In this document: positions 32,271 to 40,884 of the stretch, in pieces
How positions within the stretch are numbered: position 1 is the first letter of the stretch
Layout: every line of letters begins with the position of its first letter
Origin: JAACFF01 sp963807975
GTDB taxonomy: Bacteria > Chloroflexota > Anaerolineae > Promineifilales > Promineifilaceae
NCBI GenBank assembly: GCA_963807975.1
Contig: CAWEDV010000001.1
Location: 124,001 to 188,000, forward strand
DNA length: 64,000 nt
Reading direction: 5' to 3'
The notes under the pieces: model-generated
What the model was told of the DNA's origin: nothing
The model's input: only the letters and a program-made list of their open reading frames with translations
Databases searched by the model: none
Position numbers and translations under genes: made by a program

Positions 32271-33329
32271 CTACCTTGATTCACGCGTGACCGCTGCTTC
32301 CTTTGGGGTAATGTCAACATTATCTAGCCATTCACTGACCACATGCACGCCAAGTACAGGTGCGTAGACTCCGCGTGTGGTGGAAATATCGGAATGTCCA
32401 AGGTATTCCTGAACAACCTCAAGGGGCATGCCCTCACGCAAAAGCTGCGTTGCGCGATAATGGCGAAAGTCGTGAGCAGAAAGACTATCGTGCAAGTTTA
32501 ACGCCTTGACTGCCTTCTTAACGATGTTGTGGGCCGACGTGACTGATAAGCGGGCGCTGCGAGCGTTGCGGCTGTGAGCGATGAATAAGGCGGGATTGGC
32601 ATCTCGCCGCTCGGCCAAGTAAGCGACGATAGCACGGCGCGCATATTCACGGATGTGAATTGTACGTGATTTATTGCCTTTTCCGGTTATGGTGGCGAAC
32701 TTAGCATGTCCACGGTCGACGTTGCCGCGGTCCAAGGCCACGACTTCGGAGATCCGTGCTGCGGTTGAATAGAACACTTTTACCAGGGCCCGGTCGCGAA
32801 GCAGTGAAAGGCGCCGGTTATAGCGGTCGTTTTCGGAGGGTAGGGGAAGCGAGTCGTAGTAGTTGATGATGAGCGGAATAGACTGGCGGGCGCGATCGAG
32901 GTCGATAACGGTCTCGGCCTGGTTGCGGTCAATTTGTCGCCGCGACATTTGGCGCTGCAGCTTTCCTAACTGAACACCCTGGGGCAGGGCATCTACGCCG
33001 TCTAAGAAATGCAGGTAGCCAATGACGGCTGCAGAGTAGGTGGTCACAGTGGACCGGGAGCGATTGGAGAGAAGCCAGGTACGGAATCCGAGAATCAGCT
33101 TTGTGGTTAATTCATCCGGTGATAAAGGCCATTCGTCCTCTATTCCGTAGCTGTTACGTGATGTCGTTTGCAGCCAATCAGCAAAAAGGCGAAGACCGCT
33201 GCGGTAGGTGGTTTCCGTTTTCCAACTGCGTGATCCGGCTTCCAAGAGGAACTGGTTCTCGTAAAGCCATGCTGGCTTATCGGGCAGGGGACGCTGCGAT
33301 ATGGGTAAAAGGGTCTTTCGTCTTGTCAT
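32271..33329 (-). CDS. Tyrosine recombinase, Xer-like
   Basis: A 352-residue site-specific recombinase. Residues about 20-120 are a SAM-like core-binding domain and residues 160-335 the catalytic domain. The catalytic set is complete: Arg in STAARISEV, Lys in GKGNKSRT, His-x-x-Arg in SAHDFRHYR, His in LGHSDISTTR and the nucleophile Tyr in GVYAP. Length and layout fit XerC/XerD-like or integron/transposon-type enzymes. No phage or transposon genes surround it, so a chromosomal role is likely. An inverted repeat of nine bases lies immediately upstream (33333-33370). No Shine-Dalgarno is evident. Confidence 0.88.
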   Translation of the reverse strand: MTRRKTLLPISQRPLPDKPAWLYENQFLLEAGSRSWKTETTYRSGLRLFADWLQTTSRNSYGIEDEWPLSPDELTTKLILGFRTWLLSNRSRSTVTTYSAAVIGYLHFLDGVDALPQGVQLGKLQRQMSRRQIDRNQAETVIDLDRARQSIPLIINYYDSLPLPSENDRYNRRLSLLRDRALVKVFYSTAARISEVVALDRGNVDRGHAKFATITGKGNKSRTIHIREYARRAIVAYLAERRDANPALFIAHSRNARSARLSVTSAHNIVKKAVKALNLHDSLSAHDFRHYRATQLLREGMPLEVVQEYLGHSDISTTRGVYAPVLGVHVVSEWLDNVDITPKEAAVTRESR

Positions 33330-33332
33330 AGC

Positions 33333-33370
33333 TATATACTTAATTTAATATACATTAGTGAAAGTATATA
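33333..33370. promoter_or_regulatory. AT-rich inverted repeat between recombinase and glgB
   Basis: TATATACTT (33333-33341) and its complement AAGTATATA (33362-33370) are separated by 20 AT-rich bases containing several -10-like hexamers on both strands. It is the divergent control region of the recombinase and glgB genes and may be an operator or recombinase-binding site. Confidence 0.4.
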
Positions 33371-33486
33371 TAAAGTGGGGGAGTAGAGCAAATCTTCCCA
33401 GCAGATTGCCTTTTGGCGCTGATTCTGCTAATTTACGCAGAGGTTCACTTGAGGAGTCCAGAGGCAATCACAAGGAAAGGAATATT

Positions 33487-35691
33487 ATGGAATACCCAAC
33501 ACTTCCCCACGAAGAAATCGAGGCCATCGTTAACGGTTTTCACGGCGATCCTTTTGCGAGACTAGGCGCCCATCCATTTAAAGATGGTATCGTTGTGCGT
33601 TCATTTTTACCGCTGGCTGATACGGCCGAGGTAATGGTCAGCAGTCAGGTGAGCTATCCAATGGAAAAAATCACCGTTGATGGCCTATTTGAAGTGATAA
33701 TTGCCGATCGGTCCCTACCACTGACGTACCTTTTGAAAACGAAGACATACGACGGAAAAACAGTGCTACACGAAGATCCATACGCTTTTCCGTCGCTGCG
33801 GTCTGAATTTGACGCCCATTTGCTCGCCGAAGGGACGCATATGCAAATGTATGAGAAGCTGGGTGCCCATTTGGTGGAGCTAAACGGCAGCAAGGGTGTG
33901 CTTTTTTCAGTGTGGGCGCCAAATGCGCTGCGGGTAAGCGTAGTTGGTCAGTTTAATGATTGGGATGGACGGCGCCACCCGATGAGATTTCACTCTGATA
34001 ATGGCATCTGGGAGCTTTTTGTGCCTGGGCTTGGGGAAGGAACACTTTACAAGTATGAGATTAAGACCCGCTACCAAGGCTATATGGTCAGCAAGGCAGA
34101 TCCAGTGGGCTTTTTCAGTGAATTGCGGCCGAAAAACGCTTCGATCGTATGGAATATCGGCAAACATGATTGGAACGACCGGGAATGGATGGAGAAACGG
34201 GCTGAAAAACAAGCCCCGAACGCGCCGATCAGCATCTATGAGGTCCATCTCGGTTCGTGGCGGCGCAAAAATGGCTGGGAATGGTTAACCTATGAGGATC
34301 TAAAACGGGATCTTATTCCATATGTGCAGTATATGGGCTACACACATATAGAACTCTTGCCAATCGCGGAGCATCCCTTTGATGGCTCTTGGGGCTACCA
34401 GGTTACAGGCTTCTTCGCCCCTACCAGCCGTTTTGGGAATCCAGATGAATTCATGGACTTTGTGGATGCCTGTCATCAGGCAGGAATTGGGGTCATTCTC
34501 GACTGGGTGCCGGCCCACTATCCGAAAGATGAGGTGGGATTGGGCTTCTTTGACGGTACGCATCTTTATGAACATGCGGACCCCCGACAAGGGGCCCATC
34601 CGGATTGGGGAACCTATATCTTCAATTATGCGCGTAGTGAGGTGAGCCAGTTTTTGATCAGCAACGCGCTCTTTTGGCTCGATAAGTATCATATTGACGG
34701 ACTGCGTGTGGATGCGGTGGCCTCAATGCTTTATCTTGATTTTTCTCGCGAAGCTGGGGAATGGGTCCCGAATCGATTCGGCGGACGCGAGAATCTTGAT
34801 GCCATAGACTTTATCCGCCGCTTTAACTCGGCTGTGCACGAGTACTTCCCCGGAGCGATTACGATGGCTGAAGAATCAACTTCCTGGCCCGGCGTCAGCC
34901 ACCCCATCGCCGAAGGCGGTTTGGGTTTCAACTATAAATGGAATATGGGATGGATGCATGATACGCTGCAATATATGGAAACTGATCCAATATACCGCAA
35001 GTTTCATCATGGTACGCTGACCTTTTCTCTGCTCTACGCATTCAGCGAGAAGTTTGTGCTCCCCTTCTCTCATGACGAGGTAGTTCATCTAAAGAAAGCT
35101 ATGTTGGACAAGATGCCAGGTGATGTATGGCAGAAATTCGCCAATTTGCGTTTGCTTTTTGGCTACAAATGGAGCCATCCAGGTAAAAAGCTGCAGTTTA
35201 TGGGCAGTGAGTTTGGCCAATGGCGGGAATGGAATGAGGCGCAGAGCTTGGACTGGCACTTGATTGATCAAGATCCAAAACATCGTGGGCTGCAGCGGCT
35301 GGTGCGGGATTTAAATGAATTGTACCAGAAACAGCCCGCGCTATACGAAGATGAATACTCTTGGAATGGGTTCTATTGGGTTGATCTGCATGACAGCCAG
35401 AACAGTATTTTATCTTATGGGCGCCAGGCCAAGGATGATGGCGATACGATTCTGGTCATATGCAATTTTACCCCTGTCGTGCGCCCTGGTTACCGGCTGG
35501 GCGTGCCCGAGGCTGGCGTCTACGAAGAGATATTGAACACGGATGCGGCCGATTATGGCGGCGGAAATGTGGTCAATGAGCCGCGCGAAACTTCCCCCAC
35601 CCCATGGCAGGATCATCCCTACTCGATAGTGCTGACCGTTCCCCCATTGGCTGCTACATTTTGGAAGAAACAGGTGGATGAAGAAGAGTAA
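33487..35691 (+). CDS. glgB: 1,4-alpha-glucan branching enzyme GlgB
   Basis: A 734-residue GH13 enzyme that cuts alpha-1,4 glucan chains and rejoins them as alpha-1,6 branches in glycogen synthesis. Residues about 10-110 are the N-terminal domain, 115-215 a CBM48 (VFSVWAPNALRVSVVGQFNDWDG), 230-600 the TIM barrel and the rest the C-terminal sheet. Catalytic residues are Asp in HIDGLRVDAVASMLYLDFSR, Glu in ITMAEESTSWPGV and Asp in SHDEVVHLKK. A 43-codon in-frame extension exists upstream, but the ATG at 33487 has AAGGAAAGG before it and matches the family start. manA follows without a gap, linking glycogen and hexose-phosphate metabolism. Confidence 0.96.
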   Translation: MEYPTLPHEEIEAIVNGFHGDPFARLGAHPFKDGIVVRSFLPLADTAEVMVSSQVSYPMEKITVDGLFEVIIADRSLPLTYLLKTKTYDGKTVLHEDPYAFPSLRSEFDAHLLAEGTHMQMYEKLGAHLVELNGSKGVLFSVWAPNALRVSVVGQFNDWDGRRHPMRFHSDNGIWELFVPGLGEGTLYKYEIKTRYQGYMVSKADPVGFFSELRPKNASIVWNIGKHDWNDREWMEKRAEKQAPNAPISIYEVHLGSWRRKNGWEWLTYEDLKRDLIPYVQYMGYTHIELLPIAEHPFDGSWGYQVTGFFAPTSRFGNPDEFMDFVDACHQAGIGVILDWVPAHYPKDEVGLGFFDGTHLYEHADPRQGAHPDWGTYIFNYARSEVSQFLISNALFWLDKYHIDGLRVDAVASMLYLDFSREAGEWVPNRFGGRENLDAIDFIRRFNSAVHEYFPGAITMAEESTSWPGVSHPIAEGGLGFNYKWNMGWMHDTLQYMETDPIYRKFHHGTLTFSLLYAFSEKFVLPFSHDEVVHLKKAMLDKMPGDVWQKFANLRLLFGYKWSHPGKKLQFMGSEFGQWREWNEAQSLDWHLIDQDPKHRGLQRLVRDLNELYQKQPALYEDEYSWNGFYWVDLHDSQNSILSYGRQAKDDGDTILVICNFTPVVRPGYRLGVPEAGVYEEILNTDAADYGGGNVVNEPRETSPTPWQDHPYSIVLTVPPLAATFWKKQVDEEE

Positions 35692-36684
35692 ATGGCTGCA
35701 ATTAAAGTATACCCTTTACTGTTTGAGCCGGTCTTGAAGCATTATATTTGGGGTGGGCGTAATTTGGAGCGTCTGTTTGGCCGGACATTGCCTCCAGGGG
35801 ATACGGCCGAAAGCTGGGAGATTGCCGGGCATGAAGATGGGACAACAAAGGTGCTCAACGGCCATTTCGCAGGTATGCCATTGACAGCCTTGCAAGCAGA
35901 ACTTGGGTTGGACCTGATTGGAAGCCGCAACAAGTGGGCCCATGAGCGTGGGAAATTCCCGCTGTTAATAAAACTGCTTGATGCCAATAGACCGTTATCT
36001 GTACAAGTGCATCCTAACGACGAATACGCGCTGGCTAATGAAGGGAACGAGCTGGGAAAAACAGAAATGTGGGTAGTGCTGCATGCTGATCCAGACGCTG
36101 AGCTTATTTTGGGGCTTGAGCCGGGATTTTCATCTGAACAATTTCGACGGGGTATCGAAGAAGGCGACTTGGAGCCATTCCTGCAGCGTGTCCCGATTAA
36201 GGCTGGTGATGCCATCTGCGTTCCGGCGGGCACTGTTCATGCGATTCTAGCGGGTACGATAATTGCTGAAATCCAGCAGAATTCAAACACCACATACCGC
36301 GTTTATGATTGGAATCGGGTGGACACAGACGGAAATTCGCGACCCCTGCATGTTGAGAAGGCGTTGGACGTAATTGATTTTGCTGCGGAGCGCTCGTCCA
36401 TTGCTAATCCGCAAATGGTATATTCTGATCAGGGTATCAAGCGACTGCAGCTTTGCTCCAATTCCTACTTCACTACCGAAAGAGTAGAGATGTCGAGCGG
36501 TGCCGTTTATAGGGGAAATTGTGACGGTTCGACTTTGGAGATTTGGGGCGCTGTCGAAGGTGAAGCAGTGGTTGGTGACGTGAGCCTGGAAAGGGTCCAG
36601 TTTGCCCTACTTCCTGCTAGTTTGGGAGAGTTTACGGTGCAAGCGCCCGGAGACTGTACCCTTCTGAGGACCTTTGTAGATTAA
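35692..36684 (+). CDS. manA: Mannose-6-phosphate isomerase (class I-like)
   Basis: A 330-residue zinc isomerase that interconverts mannose 6-phosphate and fructose 6-phosphate. Both cupin domains are present. Zinc ligands are visible: Gln and His in SVQVHPNDEYA, Glu in GKTEMWVVL and His in VPAGTVHAIL. The length fits the short bacterial ManA form. It starts at the base after the glgB stop codon and is co-transcribed. Mannose units for GDP-mannose-dependent glycan synthesis, such as by the glycosyltransferases at the left of the window, could come from this step. Confidence 0.94.
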   Translation: MAAIKVYPLLFEPVLKHYIWGGRNLERLFGRTLPPGDTAESWEIAGHEDGTTKVLNGHFAGMPLTALQAELGLDLIGSRNKWAHERGKFPLLIKLLDANRPLSVQVHPNDEYALANEGNELGKTEMWVVLHADPDAELILGLEPGFSSEQFRRGIEEGDLEPFLQRVPIKAGDAICVPAGTVHAILAGTIIAEIQQNSNTTYRVYDWNRVDTDGNSRPLHVEKALDVIDFAAERSSIANPQMVYSDQGIKRLQLCSNSYFTTERVEMSSGAVYRGNCDGSTLEIWGAVEGEAVVGDVSLERVQFALLPASLGEFTVQAPGDCTLLRTFVD

Positions 36685-36748
36685 TAGTATTTCTAAATTA
36701 GTGCAGGGTGAGGAGAACGTGCCGGCTGCTCGGTAAAGTTGGAGATCT

Positions 36749-36835
36749 GTGACTGACGCTTTGTTGGTAGATATCATGGATTCCTACCAGCTGAGGGATG
36801 ATCCGGACTTGATGCTGCTGCTTATGTTGCATTAA
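36749..36835 (+). CDS. Possible 28-residue small ORF
   Basis: GTG at 36749 with GGAG four to five bases upstream opens a frame of 28 codons rich in Asp and Leu and ending LMLLLMLH. It lies between manA and the rpsT promoter. There is no comparison to support it; it may be chance. Confidence 0.25.
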   Translation: MTDALLVDIMDSYQLRDDPDLMLLLMLH

Positions 36836-36862
36836 AGAATATGTTCATGTGGTCCGAAAATG

Positions 36863-36891
36863 TTGTCTATGAGGCAGCACTGTGCTATTAT
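36863..36891 (+). promoter_or_regulatory. rpsT promoter
   Basis: TTGTCT (36863-36868) and TATTAT (36886-36891) are separated by exactly 17 bases. Transcription should begin near 36898, about 55 bases before the rpsT start and just in front of a hairpin. Confidence 0.65.
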
Positions 36892-36905
36892 CCTTTCGCT
36901 CTAAC

Positions 36906-36933
36906 GCCTCTGTGTTGATGAGGCTTTTTTTTT
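36906..36933 (+). terminator. Terminator-like hairpin in the rpsT leader (possible attenuator)
   Basis: GCCTC (36906-36910) pairs with GAGGC (36920-36924) and is followed directly by nine T residues (36925-36933). It lies between the predicted start of transcription and the rpsT Shine-Dalgarno GGAGG. It could attenuate rpsT expression, or be the terminator of upstream transcription from manA. Confidence 0.55.
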
Positions 36934-36953
36934 GAATCGGAGGATTAAGAACA

Positions 36954-37229
36954 TTGGCTAACATACAATCTGCCAAAAAACGAATTCGGCAAACGGTAAA
37001 ACGGACTCAGCTCAATCGCGTGTACCGATCGTCGGCCCGAACCCATGTAAAGAAAACCCGCCAGCAGATCGCTGATGGGGAATTGGATGAAGCGGAAATA
37101 TCGGCACGCCAGGCGTATAAATCGCTTGATAAGGCTGCGCGGAAAAGAGTTATACATCCGCGTAACGCGGCTCGTCGTAAAGGTCGTTTGATGGCCGCAT
37201 TGGAAAAAGCACGCGTCGAAGCAGCGTGA
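36954..37229 (+). CDS. rpsT: 30S ribosomal protein S20
   Basis: A 91-residue S20 with the standard N-terminus ANIQSAKKRIRQ and the conserved basic helical region ending RKGRLMAALEKARVE. S20 binds 16S rRNA early in 30S assembly. The start codon is TTG at 36954, ten bases after GGAGG. A UUG start is also used by E. coli rpsT, where it is needed for autoregulation. The gene has its own promoter (36863-36891), a hairpin in the leader and a strong terminator (37263-37289), so it is a single-gene transcript. Confidence 0.96.
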   Translation: MANIQSAKKRIRQTVKRTQLNRVYRSSARTHVKKTRQQIADGELDEAEISARQAYKSLDKAARKRVIHPRNAARRKGRLMAALEKARVEAA

Positions 37230-37262
37230 GCTAAATTGTAGCAATTATTTTTGGAAATGAAA

Positions 37263-37289
37263 CGCCACCCATTTTGGGTGGCGTTTTTT
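37263..37289 (+). terminator. Intrinsic terminator of rpsT
   Basis: A perfect nine-base stem (37263-37271 with 37275-37283), a TTT loop and six T residues follow the rpsT stop codon by about 30 bases. It also faces the convergent PDZ gene. Confidence 0.9.
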
Positions 37290-37311
37290 GTTGTTTATCT
37301 ACTGGAGCCAA

Positions 37312-38403
37312 TCAGGCATCTTGTTGCTTAAGATCCTGGTCTACATCCGATGGAAGGCCGTGAGGTAGGAAATCTTCTAATGATTCTGGCCAGACAAAGT
37401 CATCCGGAAGCCGGAAGTATTCACCGGATTCTAGATCGGGGTGGATGTGGCGGAAAAGCTCCTCAGGAAGCATATGGTCATGACGATCCAAATTTTCCGG
37501 TCCGCTCTTCGTTCCAAAATCAGGCATCAAGGGCATGGGTTGAATACCAAGAAATCCTTTCTGCGAATCTTGGGGATGTTTGCCCAAGGTAATGCTTAAT
37601 TCTTCAGATTCACCGTTGCGAACGACGGTGGTTGAAAGAATATCCCCCGGGCTCGACGAACCAAGCACTGTAATCAGATCGTCCACGGTGGCGATTTTTC
37701 GTCCATCCATCTTTTCAATCAGATCGCCAGGTTGTATGCCAGCTGCCGCGGCGGCGCTGCCTTCAACAACTTCAGCTACCATTACTCCGGTAGTCCTGAA
37801 GCGCTCCTCGGACCCGAAATCTTCAGGAAAGCCAAACTGACCCGGATCGAATGGTAAGGCATCCGGAGCAAACCGAAAGTCTTCCGGAATTTCTGACCGG
37901 TCGAAATTGGGCGGAATGTGACCGAATCTTTCGCCATGGGGCGCTTCGGCGATCTGTATGCCTAAGAGAGGTGGATTCTGAGATAAGGTCACGTTCACGT
38001 TTTCTGGAATGGGGCCATTTATAATCTTCAAGTTCACTACGGCACCTGCTCCCTTGGTGGACAAAGCCTTTAAGAGTTGGGCTAGATCATCAACATTTTG
38101 CCCGTCAACTTCGAGGATAATGGTGCCGCGTCGAATGCCTGCTTGCTGGGCTGGGCTGGTGGGCTGAACTTTTGTAACCAGCACTCCTTGATCGTAAATC
38201 GACGGGCCTTCCTCTTGTGTCTGCCGTCTGGGGGCTAGAGGTTGAATACTTGGGGGTGCGTTCTCATATAGTAATGCATTTACCTCCCTAGATACGAAAC
38301 GCCCAGCGTAGATGGCTGTGGCTGTTAATCCTACCAGGAAGATTGATAGGACCAATAAGAGAATGATGATCAGTGGTCGTCGATTATTCTTTTTTTCTTT
38401 CAT
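37312..38403 (-). CDS. Membrane-anchored protein with two PDZ domains, no protease domain
   Basis: A 363-residue protein. A Lys/Arg-rich start and one membrane helix (about residues 9-32) anchor it. PDZ domains lie at about residues 70-145 (GVLVTKVQPTSPAQQAGIRRG) and 205-275 (GVMVAEVVEGSAAAAAGIQPGD). Between and after them are acidic, Pro/Phe-rich segments. It looks like the C-terminal half of an HtrA protease without the trypsin domain; no catalytic Ser motif is present. It could be a scaffold that presents exported substrates to a separate protease. GAGGTAGAAG precedes the ATG. Confidence 0.82.
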   Translation of the reverse strand: MKEKKNNRRPLIIILLLVLSIFLVGLTATAIYAGRFVSREVNALLYENAPPSIQPLAPRRQTQEEGPSIYDQGVLVTKVQPTSPAQQAGIRRGTIILEVDGQNVDDLAQLLKALSTKGAGAVVNLKIINGPIPENVNVTLSQNPPLLGIQIAEAPHGERFGHIPPNFDRSEIPEDFRFAPDALPFDPGQFGFPEDFGSEERFRTTGVMVAEVVEGSAAAAAGIQPGDLIEKMDGRKIATVDDLITVLGSSSPGDILSTTVVRNGESEELSITLGKHPQDSQKGFLGIQPMPLMPDFGTKSGPENLDRHDHMLPEELFRHIHPDLESGEYFRLPDDFVWPESLEDFLPHGLPSDVDQDLKQQDA

Positions 38404-38609
38404 CTTCTACCTCGCGTAATGTGGCTCACATCTCTGATGCGGGCCGGCAAATTGCTACCACACATAGCTACATCTTGACTTGTTACAGTCATCTAACTCT
38501 ACGTCGTATACGCTTAATATGTTGCGAAACGTGTGGATAATTGGGGAAAACTAATGATCGGGAGCGAAGGCAAGCATGCGATTCAGCCAGAGACAAAAGT
38601 GAAAGGGTA

Positions 38610-39299
38610 TCAGCGGCCAGGAATTGTAAGAATGAATCCCTTGCCGCGAATCGTACGCAGCATGACCGGATTGGAGGGATCCTTCTCTATATATTCGCGA
38701 ACCCAACGCATATGAACGTCGAGCGTTCTGGTGTCGCCAACATAATCTGTATGCCATACGTTGCGCATGAGTTGTTTTCGGCTCACCAATTCGTTGGGAT
38801 GGCGCAAAAACTCTTCCAACAGCAGTGCTAACTTAGGAGTGAGCCGCTGTTCGCCTTTGTCGCCAAGTTCTACGGAACGTTTGCTGCGATAAAATAAGAT
38901 ACTTCCAAGGCGGACTACCTCTTCTTTGTGGAGATCAACAGGTAATAGATCTCGCACGCGATTTAACAGCTTTCGTCCGGTAAATGGCTGCACAAGATAT
39001 ATATCGGCTGGTATGGAAGGATCATTGGCCATGCCCTTGGGACGGCAGTGAATCATGGGGATATCGGGATTAACTCCACGCAAGCGGCGGCAGGTTCTGG
39101 CTCCTGTGGAGCGCATTGAAGAGGCATCTACGACGATCAGATCTGGTGTCCGACCCTGAACCCAATCAAGCGCCTCACGTCCAGTGGAGACACTTTCAAC
39201 GATAAATTTCGCTTTTTGTAGGGAGTGAGCGAAGGGACTATGACCTTTCCGGAAACCCTCAACCAGAAGTATGATTTGATTGTCTGCCATATCCTGCAT
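38610..39299 (-). CDS. OmpR-type regulator with degenerate receiver domain
   Basis: A 229-residue protein from the ATG at 39299, which has AGGA six bases upstream (in-frame starts at 39290 and 39332 also exist). Residues 1-115 have the receiver fold, but the acidic pair after strand 1 is replaced (LLVEGFRKG), and the conserved Lys-Pro near strand 5 is Gln-Pro (YLVQPFTG). An Asp remains in LIVVDASS. The C-terminal winged helix is intact (LTPKLALLLEEFLRHPNELVSR and TIRGKGFIL). It probably binds DNA without normal phosphorylation control. No kinase gene is adjacent. A TATAAT lies on its strand at 39343-39338. Confidence 0.85.
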   Translation of the reverse strand: MQDMADNQIILLVEGFRKGHSPFAHSLQKAKFIVESVSTGREALDWVQGRTPDLIVVDASSMRSTGARTCRRLRGVNPDIPMIHCRPKGMANDPSIPADIYLVQPFTGRKLLNRVRDLLPVDLHKEEVVRLGSILFYRSKRSVELGDKGEQRLTPKLALLLEEFLRHPNELVSRKQLMRNVWHTDYVGDTRTLDVHMRWVREYIEKDPSNPVMLRTIRGKGFILTIPGR

Positions 39300-39462
39300 T
39301 GAATTTCCTAATCGATCTAACACTGTCCTCAATTTACATTATAAGGACAAACCGACACTGCGCAATAGTTTTTGGGCACAGAATTGGTGACCAACCCGCT
39401 ATTTACCTTGCCAGCTTGACATATGGTAGTTATGATGGGCGTCGTTATTGAAAGGAGTGACC

Positions 39463-40728
39463 ATGCACCGTGCTGCTCAAACGATAATTCGTTGGGAATG
39501 GTTGATTCTTCTGATCCTGCTGCCCTTTCTTCTGTTTCCATCTGGCTGGACAGGTTTGCTGCTGCTCGTTATTCCCGCCTTGTGGATTGTTCGAAAAGCC
39601 GCGACCGGGCATTTTGTACCCAGCACACCATTTGACAATACGATTCTTGCCTTGCTGGTCGCGTTGTTGATTAGTATGGCGGCCGTTTTTGATATTGACA
39701 GCAGTTTTCCCAAGATTGCGGGTTTGATTATTAGTATCGCCATCTTCTATGCTGCAGTACAGTTTTGTGACCAGATCAATGATGGGGAAATATACCTTCT
39801 AGGGGCCATATTTCTGGCCGGAAGCGGGATGGTTCTTGTGGGCTTACTGGGTAGTTCCCAATTAGCCGCACAAAGTCTGCTTAGTCCCTTCTTTGACTTA
39901 CTCCCTGCTTCTCTGCGCTCCATGTCAGACAGATTGGGCGTGGATGTCAATCCCAACGAGTTGGCCGGGATCTTGGGTTGGACTGTGCCCCTATTGGCGG
40001 CGGTGGTCTTCGGCCTTGGGCTTGATATGTGGCGCTCTGGTTGGTCTTTCCGATTTCTACATCTGATACTGGTGATTCTTTTGCTTGGGAACAGCCTATT
40101 GCTGTTTGCCGTTGGATCACGGGGTGGGATATTAAGTGTGGTAGTGGCTGCTCTAGGTATGTTGGCAATTCGGTATCGCCTGGGAAGATGGTTCTTGCTG
40201 CTGCTGGGGGGTGCTGTAGTGTTGCTTGGCACCTTCTTTGATCTTGGCACCTTACTGGTTGGCGGAAGTTCAGCGACGGTCGATTTGGGCCTGCAAGCAC
40301 GCGTTGAGATCTGGTCGCGTGCACTAGCAGCGTTGGCTGATTTTCCATTAACCGGAATGGGACTGAACGGATTTCGACAGGTAGTCCATGTGCTTTACCC
40401 GCTTTTCTCAGTTTCTCCTGATTTTGATATTGGGCATGCCCACAATCATCTGCTCCAAGCTGGGCTTGACCTGGGACTTCTAGGCCTAACTGCCTACTTA
40501 GGTATTTGGGTGGCTGCCGGTGGCCTGCTTTGGATTGGTTGGAAGAATGCCAGCCGCCATCTGGATCGCGTATTAATTGTGGGTCTTAGCGGATCGCTTG
40601 TGGCGGGATGGGTATTTGGCATTTTTGACGCGATTGCCTTGGGAGCAAAACCTGGATTCATATGGTGGCTGATACTGAGCATGCTGGTCGCAGTGTTTGT
40701 CAATGTGCGTAAACGCATCAGCGGTTGA
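39463..40728 (+). CDS. O-antigen ligase/polymerase-like membrane protein
   Basis: A 421-residue integral membrane protein with about eleven hydrophobic helices. The Wzy_C signature is visible: GSRGGILSVVVAALGML in the centre and a large loop containing GMGLNGFRQVV and HAHNHLLQAGLDLGLLGL, with the His residues typical of O-antigen ligases. Such proteins join or polymerise undecaprenol-linked glycans outside the membrane. AAAGGAG five bases before the ATG at 39463 favours this start over 39448. It is a single gene followed by a tRNA. Confidence 0.85.
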   Translation: MHRAAQTIIRWEWLILLILLPFLLFPSGWTGLLLLVIPALWIVRKAATGHFVPSTPFDNTILALLVALLISMAAVFDIDSSFPKIAGLIISIAIFYAAVQFCDQINDGEIYLLGAIFLAGSGMVLVGLLGSSQLAAQSLLSPFFDLLPASLRSMSDRLGVDVNPNELAGILGWTVPLLAAVVFGLGLDMWRSGWSFRFLHLILVILLLGNSLLLFAVGSRGGILSVVVAALGMLAIRYRLGRWFLLLLGGAVVLLGTFFDLGTLLVGGSSATVDLGLQARVEIWSRALAALADFPLTGMGLNGFRQVVHVLYPLFSVSPDFDIGHAHNHLLQAGLDLGLLGLTAYLGIWVAAGGLLWIGWKNASRHLDRVLIVGLSGSLVAGWVFGIFDAIALGAKPGFIWWLILSMLVAVFVNVRKRISG

Positions 40729-40736
40729 TAGAGATT

Positions 40737-40765
40737 TTGACAGCGACATAGGTCATGCTTATAAT
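40737..40765 (+). promoter_or_regulatory. Consensus sigma70 promoter of tRNA-Gly
   Basis: TTGACA (40737-40742) and TATAAT (40760-40765) are both perfect and 17 bases apart. Transcription starts about five bases before the tRNA at 40777. Confidence 0.92.
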
Positions 40766-40776
40766 CTGCCCTGATT

Positions 40777-40847
40777 GCGGCTATGGTGTAGCGGTAACAC
40801 AGCAGCTTCCCAAGCTGTTATCTCGGGTTCGAGTCCCGATAGCCGCT
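40777..40847 (+). tRNA. tRNA-Gly, anticodon CCC
   Basis: The sequence folds as a full cloverleaf: a seven-pair acceptor stem GCGGCTA/TAGCCGC, a D arm with GTGT/ACAC, a five-pair anticodon stem GCAGC/GCTGT with loop TTCCCAA (anticodon CCC, reading GGG) and a T stem TCGGG/CCCGA with loop TTCGAGT. The 3' CCA is not encoded. A consensus promoter lies in front and a terminator directly behind, so it is an independent unit. Confidence 0.96.
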
Positions 40848-40850
40848 CTA

Positions 40851-40884
40851 ACCGTCATTTGTCAGCGACAGGTGACGGTTTTTT
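40851..40884 (+). terminator. Intrinsic terminator of tRNA-Gly
   Basis: ACCGTCA (40851-40857) pairs with TGACGGT (40873-40879); an inner TGTC/GACA extends the stem. A run of Ts to 40884 follows. It begins four bases after the tRNA. Confidence 0.9.

Noticed and set aside
33333..33370. Possible dif-type site for the recombinase
   Set aside because: Arms of nine with a 20-base spacer do not fit the 11-6-11 layout of dif sites.
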